Origin: Bacteroidales bacterium
GTDB lineage: Bacteria; Bacteroidota; Bacteroidia; Bacteroidales; F082
DNA: 64,000 nucleotides
Assembly: GCA_017477425.1 (NCBI GenBank)
Contig: JAFUVT010000007.1
Coordinates: 54,481-118,480 of the forward strand
Direction: 5' to 3'
A program made the position numbers and the translations under genes. This document shows positions 1 to 7,553 of the stretch, piece after piece (positions within the stretch are counted from its first letter, which is position 1; every line of letters begins with the position of its first letter). The notes beneath the pieces were generated by a model that was not told where the DNA came from, made no database searches, and was given only the letters and a program-made list of their open reading frames with translations.

Positions 1-1
1 C

Positions 2-1132
2 GATGGTGGACAACTCAAGGTCGTTCAATCAAGCGTGGCCACGATGAGGAAGCGTTTCATCGGTTACAACGATGTCAATGACGACGACCATTATTATCTG
101 TTTGCACCACCAGTTGTCTGGCCGACAACCAATCCATCCAGCTTCACGACTGGAGAATACGACCTTTATCGTTTTGACGGCAACCAAGGCGGTGCAGAGT
201 GGCGCAACTATAAGACGAACAATTTTGTGATGCAACGCGGCAAAGGCTATTTGTATGCCCATGCAAAGCCTACGACTGGAACCTTGAATTACACTTCCGT
301 TACCTTGGGAGGTTATGTATTGCCGCTTGGCGAGGAAACCATTTCCGATCTTAATTACGGCTCCAACACCGATGAGACACCGTTCTACAACTGGAACCTC
401 GTCGGCAACCCGTTCCCGTGCAACGCCTATTTGGTGAGAAATGGCGTGGCTGTGCCTTTCTACAAGATGAACGAAGCTGGCGATGCCATTGTGCCTGCTC
501 GTGCTGGCACGGTCATCAAGCCTTTGGAAGGCGTGTTTGTGGTCGCCGAAACCGAGGCTGAAAGCACTGTCACCTTCACAACCACTGAGCCTGCCCTTGG
601 CGATGAGCCCGAGGCTATTATGCCTTCGATTCCCATCCATGCCTTGGTCGAGAACCAGGATGCCTTGTTGATGGCCGTCCAGACCTTGGCTTTGGTCCAA
701 GGCTGGAACTGGTGGGCACCGATGGTGCAGATTACCGCAGCGCAACTGAACAACGCACTTAATGGATGCTTGAGCCAGATTATGGCGAAAAATGAAGAAA
801 ACGTCAGCGGGGAACTCATTCCTGGACAGATGTACAAGATTCAGGTCAATGCTGCGCCTGAGAACGTTTCGGTGATGGGTGTTGTCACCCCGGCCAACAT
901 CAGCATCGAGGAAGGCACCAACTGGATGGGCTACACTGGAGAAACCACTACCAACATTGCAGATGGTCTTATCATACTTCTTGGTGAGTCGTTCACGCCA
1001 AATGCAGGCGACAAGCTCATCTCGCAAGACGGCGGCTTTGCCATCTATAATGCAACTACTGAAACGTGGCAAGGCACTTTGACCCAGCTCACGCAGGGCC
1101 AAGGCTACATTTACGTTTCGAATCCAGAATAA
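2..1132 (+). CDS. C-terminal part of a large secreted/surface protein (5' truncated)
   Basis: The reading frame is open to the left edge of the window, so the N-terminus and any signal peptide lie outside; the GTG at 35 is probably internal. Two modules are visible. The first (roughly residues 20-200 of the visible part) has the landmarks YDLYRF, EWRN, RGKGYLYA and WNLVGNPF. The second is a C-terminal module of about 150 residues with GWNWWAP, PGQMYKI, GTNWMGY, GDKLISQDGGFAIYN and GQGYIYVS. Both recur in the protein ending at 36121, and the second also ends the protein finishing at 46941, so the three are paralogous at their C-termini. The usual T9SS sorting motif (PNP followed by a G-x-Y strand) is absent. 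A rho-independent terminator follows. The molecular role is unknown; a cell-surface or adhesive role is inferred from its relatives in the window. Confidence 0.75.
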   Translation, partial: DGGQLKVVQSSVATMRKRFIGYNDVNDDDHYYLFAPPVVWPTTNPSSFTTGEYDLYRFDGNQGGAEWRNYKTNNFVMQRGKGYLYAHAKPTTGTLNYTSVTLGGYVLPLGEETISDLNYGSNTDETPFYNWNLVGNPFPCNAYLVRNGVAVPFYKMNEAGDAIVPARAGTVIKPLEGVFVVAETEAESTVTFTTTEPALGDEPEAIMPSIPIHALVENQDALLMAVQTLALVQGWNWWAPMVQITAAQLNNALNGCLSQIMAKNEENVSGELIPGQMYKIQVNAAPENVSVMGVVTPANISIEEGTNWMGYTGETTTNIADGLIILLGESFTPNAGDKLISQDGGFAIYNATTETWQGTLTQLTQGQGYIYVSNPE

Positions 1133-1149
1133 GCGTTGGAACTTCTGAC

Positions 1150-1180
1150 GAAAAAAGGTGGCCGAGGCCACCTTTTTTCG
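1150..1180 (+). terminator. Rho-independent terminator after the surface-protein gene
   Basis: A 13-bp perfect stem (AAAAAAGGTGGCC paired with its complement, two-base loop) ends in a run of six T. It lies 17 bases after the stop codon at 1132. Because the stem begins with A6 and ends with T6, it could also work on the minus strand. Confidence 0.85.
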
Positions 1181-1181
1181 T

Positions 1182-1249
1182 TTATCTCAACGTCAACAGG
1201 CACACGTTCTCCACGTGCTGCGTGTGCGGGAACATGTCGACGGGCTGCA
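1182..1249 (-). pseudogene. Duplicated 3' end of rlmD (68-bp direct-repeat copy A)
   Basis: This stretch matches 2774-2841 at 66 of 68 positions. Read on the minus strand it encodes the last 22 residues and stop codon of the rRNA methyltransferase gene at 2774-4207 (QPVDMFPHTQ through LLTLR). There is no gene body attached to it, so it is a fragment. It lies on the far side of the ATPase gene from the intact copy, and together they form a direct repeat bracketing the 1250-2773 cassette. Confidence 0.9.
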
Positions 1250-1255
1250 AAAAAA

Positions 1256-1373
1256 TTGAAAAAAGTCACGGATTTTGCTCGAAAATAATGGAAAAAGTCA
1301 CTTTTTTTGCTTTGAAAAATTGGAAAAAGTCACGAAAATTGGCTGAAAAAAGTGGAAAAAGTCACGAAAATTG
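1256..1373 (+). repeat. Four iterons with exact 32-bp period upstream of the ATPase gene
   Basis: The core TGGAAAAAGTCAC (first copy TGAAAAAAGTCAC) occurs four times; the GTCAC starts fall at 1265, 1297, 1329 and 1361, exactly 32 bases apart. Copies 3 and 4 share the longer core GGAAAAAGTCACGAAAATTG. A decayed fifth copy (GGAAAAGTGTA) keeps the register, with its GTG at 1393. The array ends at the promoter of the gene starting at 1431, so it may be an operator or protein-binding array; its function is not known. Confidence 0.8.
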
Positions 1374-1395
1374 TCTGAAATTCGTTGGAAAAGTG

Positions 1396-1403
1396 TAATT
1401 TTG
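1396..1403 (+). promoter_or_regulatory. Bacteroidota -7 promoter element for the DUF4143 ATPase gene
   Basis: TAATTTTG fits the TAnnTTTG consensus, with a TTG 22 bases upstream (1371-1373) as a weak -33 candidate. The ATG used by the gene is 28 bases downstream, so the leader would be about 20 nt. The element overlaps the decayed fifth copy of the 32-bp iteron array. Confidence 0.6.
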
Positions 1404-1430
1404 CGGCGTGAAAACCAATGGAAAAATGTC

Positions 1431-2771
1431 ATGCTGAAGCGCAAGATTGAAGACAGAATCAGGCAACACCTGACTTCGGAGAGCCAAACCATCATGATTG
1501 TCGACGGCGCTCGTCAGGTCGGCAAGTCGTTTATCATCAGGATGTTGGGGAAGGAGCTGTTTCCCAATTTCGTTGAAATCAACATGTATGACGACAAAAA
1601 GGGCAACAAGGTTTTTGAAGGCACCGGGTCGGTGCAGGACTTTTATTTCAGGCTGAGCACTTTCGCAGGAGGCAAGTTGAAGAAGAAAAACAACACCTTG
1701 GTTTTCATTGATGAGATTCAAGCCTATCCAGAGTTGCTGACCATGCTCAAGTTTCTGAAGGACGACGACCGATATACTTACATTGTCAGTGGCTCGCAGT
1801 TGGGCATTGCCTTAAATGAGACGCTCTCCAAGCCTGGAGGCAGGATTGAGGTCGTGAGGATGTTTCCGCTCGATTTTGAGGAGTTTCTTTGGGCCAACGG
1901 CGTGGGACCTTTGGCCATCGAACGGCTTCAGGAAGCTTTCGAGACGCATCGCAGCCTCGACGAGCCGATGCACCGTGTCTATCTTGAACTCTTCAAGAAG
2001 TATCTTCTCGTTGGCGGCCTTCCTGATGCAGTCAATCGTTTTGTCGCTTCGAACAACATCGTCGAGGTGCGCCGTGTCCATGACGCCATCCAGCAGCTCT
2101 ATCGCGAGGATGCTGCCCAGTATGATTCTGAAAACAAGTTGAAAATCAGAAGAATATATGATCTTATCCCTTCCAATCTCGAAAACAGGAAAAAGCGTGT
2201 GCAGTTCAACGAGATTGAGAACAAGCGTGGCAAGACCTTCTCAACCTACGCCGACGAGTTCGAATATCTGATTCAGTCAGGTGTCGCTATCGAGGTGAAT
2301 TCGATTTCCAACCCGAGGTTTCCGTTGATAGAGTCTACCATGAAGAGCCTGCTGAAGCTGTATCTGAATGACGTAGGGCTACTGACCAATATTTTGTACC
2401 GCTATAACATCCGTGCCGTTCTTGACGACGAACGGAGCATCAATCTCGGCTCGGTGTACGAATCGGTGGTGGCCTCGGAGTTGTTGGCGCATGGCTACCA
2501 CCTTTATTATTATGACAACAAGAGCAAAGGTGAGGTGGACTTCCTGATAGACGACTACGACCGGCTTACTGCTGTGCCTGTGGAAGTGAAGTCGGGCAAG
2601 GACTATACGCGCCACAAGGCTTTGGACAAGTTCATTGACAATCCCGACTACCACATCAAAAGGGCGGTGGTGTTGTCGAACGAAAGGGAGTTCCGAATGG
2701 AAGGAATCAAGGAATATATCCCCATTTATTTCGTGATGTTTTTCCGTCCTAGCACGCCAATGATGCTGTAG
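1431..2771 (+). CDS. AAA ATPase with DUF4143 C-terminal domain (AAA_14 family)
   Basis: A 446-residue protein. The AAA_14 domain has a Walker A motif (GARQVGKS, near residue 29), a Walker B motif (LVFIDEIQ, near residue 95) and the sensor-like SGSQLG. The DUF4143 half ends in a stretch resembling a PD-(D/E)xK nuclease fold (GEVDFLIDD then VPVEVKSGK). The family is abundant in Bacteroidota and other anaerobes, often in many copies, and its physiological role is unclear. I chose the ATG at 1431 because it follows a TAnnTTTG promoter; the frame is open further upstream to a TTG at 1371, inside the iteron array. The gene sits between direct repeats of the rlmD 3' end and meets rlmD tail to tail with two bases between the stop codons, which suggests a late insertion. 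Confidence 0.85.
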   Translation: MLKRKIEDRIRQHLTSESQTIMIVDGARQVGKSFIIRMLGKELFPNFVEINMYDDKKGNKVFEGTGSVQDFYFRLSTFAGGKLKKKNNTLVFIDEIQAYPELLTMLKFLKDDDRYTYIVSGSQLGIALNETLSKPGGRIEVVRMFPLDFEEFLWANGVGPLAIERLQEAFETHRSLDEPMHRVYLELFKKYLLVGGLPDAVNRFVASNNIVEVRRVHDAIQQLYREDAAQYDSENKLKIRRIYDLIPSNLENRKKRVQFNEIENKRGKTFSTYADEFEYLIQSGVAIEVNSISNPRFPLIESTMKSLLKLYLNDVGLLTNILYRYNIRAVLDDERSINLGSVYESVVASELLAHGYHLYYYDNKSKGEVDFLIDDYDRLTAVPVEVKSGKDYTRHKALDKFIDNPDYHIKRAVVLSNEREFRMEGIKEYIPIYFVMFFRPSTPMML

Positions 2772-2773
2772 AG

Positions 2774-2841
2774 TTATCTCAACGTCAACAGGCACACGTT
2801 CTCCACGTGCTGTGTGTGTGGGAACATGTCGACGGGCTGCA
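2774..2841 (-). repeat. 68-bp direct-repeat copy B (3' end of intact rlmD)
   Basis: The last 22 codons and stop of rlmD. It has the same orientation as copy A at 1182-1249 and differs from it at two positions, both C/T changes. Confidence 0.9.
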
Positions 2842-4207
2842 CGGCCATCACTTGGTAGGCCGAATCCAGCAGTTGCAAGTCGCGGGCCTGCGTGGCGGGG
2901 TTGCAGCTCACATAGACGATCTTTTGCGCGCGGATTTTCAGCAGTTGCTCGACCACTTTCTCGGCCATGCCCGCACGGGGCGGGTCGGTGACGATGAGGT
3001 CGGGACTGCCGTTGCTGGCGATGAAGTCGTCGGTCAGCACCTTGGCCATGTCGCCCGCAAAGAACTTACAGTTCTTGATGCCGTTGATGTCGGCATTCAC
3101 CTTGGCATCGGCGATGGCGGCTTCCACATACTCGATGCCGACCACTTTCTTCACAAAACGCGAGAAATACTGCGCGATGGTGCCCGTGCCCGTGTAGAGG
3201 TCGTACATCAGTTCGTCGCCCTGCACGTCGGCCAGGTCGAAGGCGGTCTTATAGAGCCGCTCGGCTTGATAGACGTTGGTCTGGAAGAACGACACCGGTC
3301 CGATGCGGAACTTCAAGTCGTCGAAGCCAGGTCGGGGAGAGGCCATCGTCTCGATGAGGTAAGGCTCCCCTTTGAGGCACTCAAACGGCAGGTCGTTGAT
3401 GATGTCGTTGAGCTTGGGGTTGATGACGAGGAGCAGCGACACGATTTGCGGGAAGGCCATCTCAAGCGCGGGCAGCAGCTCGTGACGAATGACTTCATTC
3501 TCTTCACTGATGACCAAAATGACCATGAACTCGCCCTTCGAGTTGCAGCGGATGACGAGGTTGCGCAACAGACCTTCGTGGGCGCGGAAGTTGTAGTAAG
3601 TCAGCTTTCTGTCCATCGTGAACCTCCTGACGAACAGCCGGATGTCGTTGGACGGGTCGGCCTGCAGGTGGCATTGTTCGATGTCGACCACGCGGTCGAA
3701 GAGTTGCGGCAGGTGGAAGCCGAGGCCCTTGCAGGCTTCTTCGTCGTGCGAGCCAGGGGCACCGTCGGTGAGCCACTTGCGGTTAGAAAAGGTGTATTCC
3801 AGCTTGTTGCGATAGAAAAACTGCTTCTCGCAGCCGAGGATGGGTCGGATTTCGGGGTATTCTATCTTCCCGATGCGGTCGAAGTTGTCCTTCACCTGCT
3901 TCTGCTTGTATTGGATTTGCCATTCGTAGGCCATCTGTTGCCATTTGCAGCCGCCGCAGAGGCCGAAGTGCTGGCAGACGGGTTCCACGCGCTTGTCCGA
4001 CATTTTCTTGAAGTTCAGGATCTTGCCTTCGAAGAAGTTCTTCTTGCGCTTGTAGATCTCGATGTCGACCACGTCGCCGGGCACGCCAAAGGGGATGAAG
4101 ACCACGCGCCCTTCGGGTTTGGCCACCGACATGCCTTCGCTTCCTGCGTCAATGATTTCGACGTCTTCGATGTATTCGGGTTCTCGTTTTACTTTGTTTC
4201 TCGCCAT
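2774..4207 (-). CDS. rlmD: 23S rRNA (uracil-5-)-methyltransferase, RlmD/RumA family
   Basis: The 477-residue protein transfers a methyl group from S-adenosylmethionine to C5 of a uridine in 23S rRNA. An N-terminal TRAM domain (about residues 12-68) is followed by iron-sulfur cluster cysteines at 78, 84 and 87 (CQHFGLCGGCKW), with a fourth probably in DIEQCHLQ. The SAM site is YDLYTGTGTIAQ, the substrate motif TDPPRAGM, and the catalytic cysteine lies in YVSCNPAT. Length and motif order are normal for the TrmA/RumA superfamily; the exact target uridine cannot be read from sequence. It is the last gene of a minus-strand cluster with aroE, a DUF368 gene and a TPR gene, separated from aroE by 78 bases holding a strong hairpin. 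Confidence 0.9.
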   Translation of the reverse strand: MARNKVKREPEYIEDVEIIDAGSEGMSVAKPEGRVVFIPFGVPGDVVDIEIYKRKKNFFEGKILNFKKMSDKRVEPVCQHFGLCGGCKWQQMAYEWQIQYKQKQVKDNFDRIGKIEYPEIRPILGCEKQFFYRNKLEYTFSNRKWLTDGAPGSHDEEACKGLGFHLPQLFDRVVDIEQCHLQADPSNDIRLFVRRFTMDRKLTYYNFRAHEGLLRNLVIRCNSKGEFMVILVISEENEVIRHELLPALEMAFPQIVSLLLVINPKLNDIINDLPFECLKGEPYLIETMASPRPGFDDLKFRIGPVSFFQTNVYQAERLYKTAFDLADVQGDELMYDLYTGTGTIAQYFSRFVKKVVGIEYVEAAIADAKVNADINGIKNCKFFAGDMAKVLTDDFIASNGSPDLIVTDPPRAGMAEKVVEQLLKIRAQKIVYVSCNPATQARDLQLLDSAYQVMAVQPVDMFPHTQHVENVCLLTLR

Positions 4208-4223
4208 TTTGTTCTTCTTTTTG

Positions 4224-4299
4224 ACTATGGCTTATGGCCAATGACCATGGCTTGCTCATACGTGAATGCAAGCCATTGGCCATAGTCATAGGCCATAGT
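4224..4299 (-). other. Long interrupted inverted repeat between aroE and rlmD
   Basis: Three stacked helices can be drawn: ACTATGGC with GCCATAGT (4224-4231/4292-4299), TATGGCCAAT with ATTGGCCATA (4233-4242/4275-4284), and GGCTTGC with GCAAGCC (4249-4255/4268-4274). The structure overlaps the last codons and stop of aroE. No T-tract follows in the direction of transcription, so it looks like an intercistronic processing or stability element or a REP-type element, not a terminator. Confidence 0.6.
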
Positions 4300-5029
4300 T
4301 GCCATTAAAAATCTCCCATGTTCGTTTGGCTTGTTCCTCAAACATCTGCATCCCGCCATACACCTTGGCATTCCAGCTTTTGCCCAGCTCCATGAATGCC
4401 GTTTCCTTCGGGTTGTAGATAAGGTCGATGAGGACGTGGTGTTTGCTCAGGGCTTGATAGTGGATGTCGGGGAACTCGTCGTAATGAGGTGCCATCCCTA
4501 ATGGTGTGGTGTTGATAATCAGTGTGTTGTGTTGCAGTATGTCATCGTTGAGATTCTCATAGGTATAGTTGCCACGTTCTTCTGAACGGCTGACGGTGGC
4601 GAAGGCGATGTCGTGCTTGCGCAGCACGTATTGCACTGCTTTGGAGGCACCGCCTGTACCCAGCACCAAGGCATGCTCGATTGTCTTGCCGTTGATGGCG
4701 CGATTGAGGAGCTGTTCGAAGCCGTCGACGTCGGTGTTGTAGCCTTTCAGCTTCCCTTCGCGGATGGTCACCACGTTGACAGCCCCGACTTCCCGAGCCA
4801 CGGCGTCGATATCGTCGAGCAGTGGGATGATGCTCTCTTTGTAGGGTATCGTCACGTTGAAGCCGCAGAGGTCAGGGTACTTTTCCATGACATCGTGCAA
4901 TTCTTCGATGTTCTTGAGGTCGAAGTTCTGGTATCGGCAATCCAGGCCTTCGTAAGCGAATTTCGCCTCAAACAGAGTCTTCGACTGCGAATGTTTTAGT
5001 GGGTGACCGATGAGTCCGTAGCGTTTCAT
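4286..5029 (-). CDS. aroE: Shikimate dehydrogenase
   Basis: The enzyme reduces 3-dehydroshikimate to shikimate with NADPH in aromatic amino acid biosynthesis. The N-terminus YGLIGHPLKHSQSK is the family's substrate-binding signature. The catalytic lysine is in GFNVTIPYKE (about residue 64) and the partner aspartate in GYNTDVDGF (about residue 101). The nucleotide-binding loop is VLGTGGASKAV. At 247 residues it is a short but complete form typical of Bacteroidota. It starts six bases after the stop of the DUF368 gene, so the two are probably co-transcribed. Confidence 0.93.
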   Translation of the reverse strand: MKRYGLIGHPLKHSQSKTLFEAKFAYEGLDCRYQNFDLKNIEELHDVMEKYPDLCGFNVTIPYKESIIPLLDDIDAVAREVGAVNVVTIREGKLKGYNTDVDGFEQLLNRAINGKTIEHALVLGTGGASKAVQYVLRKHDIAFATVSRSEERGNYTYENLNDDILQHNTLIINTTPLGMAPHYDEFPDIHYQALSKHHVLIDLIYNPKETAFMELGKSWNAKVYGGMQMFEEQAKRTWEIFNGNYGL

Positions 5030-5035
5030 TTGCGT

Positions 5036-5965
5036 TTATTTTGAATGCTTCTCTTTCTTCGAGGCAAGTTGTTCAGTGACGATGATAATGGCTGCGCCTA
5101 ACAGTGTGATAACCAATGCGATGAAAAACTCAGTGTTGATGGCGGGCCATTGCCATTGGTATCCGATGACTTTCTCTGTACCGTCTTTCATTACATTGGT
5201 GAGCGCGTTCTTCCAAGGCCAAATGATGGGTAGCGAGCCGAGGATGAATCCGGTCAGCAGGGCGACGGTCTGGTCGTGAAATTTCTTGAAAATCCACGAG
5301 AGCAGATGGGCGAAGGCCAACAATCCGATAACCGCACCAATCACGACGGGAATCAGTATCTTGATGCCTTCCCACGGCGAGGTGGTCAGCATGTTGACGG
5401 CATCGATCATCACATATTCGTAGTTGCCCATCAAAAGCAGGACGTAAGAGCCTGAAAGTCCGGGGAGTATCATGCTGCAAGTGCCTGCCACGCCACAGAG
5501 AATCAGGTAGAGGAAGTTGTGGTTTTCTTGTGCGGGTGTCCCGAAAGCGATGAGCAAGGCGATGCCTGTGCCGATGGCGAAAAACAGGATGCTGCCGAGG
5601 TTCCATTTGTTCACTGTGCGTCCCACATAATAGATGGAGGCGATGATGAGTCCGAAGAAAAACGCCCAAATGTAGACGGGGTAGTTCTCAAAGAGGAACT
5701 TAAACAGCTTGGCGACCGAAAGGATGGCGGCGGCGATGCCGAGAAACACGGCGACGAGGAATTTCAGGTCGACATGTTGGGCGAAGGCTTTCCACTTGCC
5801 GGTGAAAAACAGCTTCAACGCCGTGAGGTTGAACGACTTGATGCTGTTGATGAGGCGTTCGAAGATGCCGGTAATCAAGGCGATTGTGCCACCCGAAACG
5901 CCAGGGATGACATTGGCGGCACCCATCCCCATGCCTTTTATGAAGTTGTAGATGAAGTCTTTCAT
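5036..5965 (-). CDS. DUF368 membrane protein, PopT-type polyprenyl-phosphate translocase
   Basis: This 309-residue polytopic membrane protein begins with the DUF368 signature GMGMGAANVIPGVSGGT, followed by about eight hydrophobic segments. Members of this family (PopT) have been shown to return undecaprenyl phosphate across the cytoplasmic membrane for reuse in cell-wall and surface-polysaccharide synthesis. The second characteristic loop, MILPGLSGSYVL, lies near residue 165 and resembles the first, consistent with an internal inverted repeat. The gene starts six bases downstream of the TPR gene and precedes aroE. Family membership is clear; the translocase activity is inferred from studied homologues. 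Confidence 0.85.
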   Translation of the reverse strand: MKDFIYNFIKGMGMGAANVIPGVSGGTIALITGIFERLINSIKSFNLTALKLFFTGKWKAFAQHVDLKFLVAVFLGIAAAILSVAKLFKFLFENYPVYIWAFFFGLIIASIYYVGRTVNKWNLGSILFFAIGTGIALLIAFGTPAQENHNFLYLILCGVAGTCSMILPGLSGSYVLLLMGNYEYVMIDAVNMLTTSPWEGIKILIPVVIGAVIGLLAFAHLLSWIFKKFHDQTVALLTGFILGSLPIIWPWKNALTNVMKDGTEKVIGYQWQWPAINTEFFIALVITLLGAAIIIVTEQLASKKEKHSK

Positions 5966-5971
5966 GGGTCG

Positions 5972-7423
5972 TTATTCGTTGGCAGTGTTGGTGGTTTGTT
6001 GGTCCTGCTTGTGTCGTTCGATGAGTTGGAGAATCTCGGTGTCGTTGGCCAACAGCTCACGGTCGTATTCGATGAAGTCGGGCCAAAGCTCGAAGTCGGC
6101 ACAGAGGGCTTGGTCGAGGGCTTCAAGACCTTGGCTGTGGCTGCCTTTCACGAAGTAGGCGTAGGCTAGGAGGTAGAGCAGCGACGACTCGTTGTCGGTT
6201 TGCAGCAGCCCGAACTTGATGGTGTTGATGGCCTCGTCGATCTTGTCCTGTTGTCCGTAAAGGTCGGCGATGTAGTAGTATGCATCAGGGTCGGTTGGGG
6301 TCATCTCCTGTATCTTGCGCAGGCATTCCATGGCCTTGTCGTATTCCTTGAGTTTCATGTAGTCCGTGGCGATGGAGAAGAGGTGGTCGGTCTCCCAAGG
6401 CTCCAACTCGATGGCTTTCTCGAAGTATTTGATGGCTTTTCGGCTTTGGCCACGGTCGCTAAAGACATAGCCGAGACCTGCGTAACCAGAACCTATCATT
6501 GGGTTGATTTCCAGCGCTTTTTTGAAATGCTCCTCGGCCGTTTGCAGGTCGTTGAGGCGGTAGTAGCAGTCGCCAATGGTGGTGTGAATCATTGATGTTT
6601 CGATGCCATTGCGCAGTGCCTCTTCGAGCGTGTCGATGGCTTCCTTGTAGCGGCCCAAGTCATAATAGATGTCGGCCAGGTGCATGTTGGTCCAGAGGTC
6701 TTCTGGGTCGATGCTGAGGGCAAATTCGTATGGGTCGATGCTTTCCTCGTACTGTCCCATCATGCGGTAGATGTCGCCGATGTTGGTCCAGGCCTTGTTG
6801 TCGTACGGGTCCTTGTCGACCAGCCGTTGGAAATAGGCCAGGGCGTCTTCCTTGCGGCCTGCGCTGAGGTAGCAGCAGCGGATTTCGTGGTAGATGGTGT
6901 CGACGTCTTCGGCGAAAGGCAACGCCTTTTCGTAGAATTCGAGGGCGAGGTCGTATTTGTGGAGGCGTTGGTATTCGTAGGCGATGGCGTTGTAGAGGTC
7001 GAATTTCTCGTCTTCGTCGAAGTAGGGCAGGGCGCTGAAGTAGTTCTGAAGGGCCTCTTTCGACTTGCCCAAGACGGCCAGGCACGAGCCGAGGGTGAGG
7101 AAATAGTCGGGGTCGTCCTCGTCGTCGTCGCGTTCCACCTGTTGCATGATTTCGAAAGCACGCTGGGCGTCGTTTTCGAGCAGATATTGTCGCGCCATCT
7201 TGATTTTCAGCATGTTGCTTTCAGGGTGCTGCGTCATGGCCAGCTCTACGGCCTGCCGTGAGCGTTTCAGCTGGTTCTGCTGGGTGTAATGGTCGATGAT
7301 GTACTCAAACTCCTCACTGTCAAAGTAAACCGAGTCGTGCTCCTTGAGCATGGCCTCGTACTTCTCGATGGCTTTTTCCATCTCCTCCTCATGCTCGTCG
7401 AAATATTCTTCGTCCTCAAACAT
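5972..7423 (-). CDS. Cytoplasmic tetratricopeptide-repeat protein
   Basis: A 483-residue acidic protein without a signal peptide or membrane segment. Nearly the whole length is TPR helices; clear units include KAWTNIGDIYRMMGQYEESI, SMIHTTIGDCYYRLNDLQ and GSGYAGLGYVFSDRGQSRKA. The first 30 residues are very acidic (EDEEYFDEHEEEMEK). TPR proteins act as protein-interaction scaffolds; no partner is indicated. It is the promoter-proximal gene of the minus-strand cluster ending in rlmD, with a TAnnTTTG element 26 bases upstream of the ATG. Confidence 0.85.
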   Translation of the reverse strand: MFEDEEYFDEHEEEMEKAIEKYEAMLKEHDSVYFDSEEFEYIIDHYTQQNQLKRSRQAVELAMTQHPESNMLKIKMARQYLLENDAQRAFEIMQQVERDDDEDDPDYFLTLGSCLAVLGKSKEALQNYFSALPYFDEDEKFDLYNAIAYEYQRLHKYDLALEFYEKALPFAEDVDTIYHEIRCCYLSAGRKEDALAYFQRLVDKDPYDNKAWTNIGDIYRMMGQYEESIDPYEFALSIDPEDLWTNMHLADIYYDLGRYKEAIDTLEEALRNGIETSMIHTTIGDCYYRLNDLQTAEEHFKKALEINPMIGSGYAGLGYVFSDRGQSRKAIKYFEKAIELEPWETDHLFSIATDYMKLKEYDKAMECLRKIQEMTPTDPDAYYYIADLYGQQDKIDEAINTIKFGLLQTDNESSLLYLLAYAYFVKGSHSQGLEALDQALCADFELWPDFIEYDRELLANDTEILQLIERHKQDQQTTNTANE

Positions 7424-7448
7424 AGCTTGTCTCCTCAGAAATTTGGTG

Positions 7449-7456
7449 CAAAAATA
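7449..7456 (-). promoter_or_regulatory. -7 promoter element for the TPR/DUF368/aroE/rlmD cluster
   Basis: TATTTTTG on the minus strand fits TAnnTTTG, 26 bases upstream of the start at 7423. It is back to back with the plus-strand promoter at 7486-7493. Confidence 0.6.
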
Positions 7457-7485
7457 ATAAAAACTTTGGTAATCGAAAAAAACGC

Positions 7486-7493
7486 TATATTTG
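7486..7493 (+). promoter_or_regulatory. -7 promoter element for the transketolase operon
   Basis: TATATTTG fits TAnnTTTG, with TTTG at 7465-7468 (17 bases upstream) as the likely -33 element. The start codon at 7554 leaves a leader of about 55 nt that contains a small CGGTTTCTATTGCCG hairpin. Confidence 0.65.
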
Positions 7494-7553
7494 CTTTTCG
7501 GTTTCTATTGCCGAAATGGAATCGCAAATCATTATAATTCAAAAAGATAAATT

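Noticed and set aside
1371..1430. TTG start at 1371 for the DUF4143 ATPase
   Set aside because: It would place the start inside the iteron array and upstream of the TAnnTTTG promoter; the ATG at 1431 starts the conserved MLKRKIEDRIRQ sequence.
2807..4285. Open frame of 492 codons antisense to rlmD
   Set aside because: It mirrors rlmD across its length. Its translation is low in complexity and rich in V, H, D and L, as expected from the reverse strand of a G+C-balanced gene; the rlmD motifs on the other strand are decisive.
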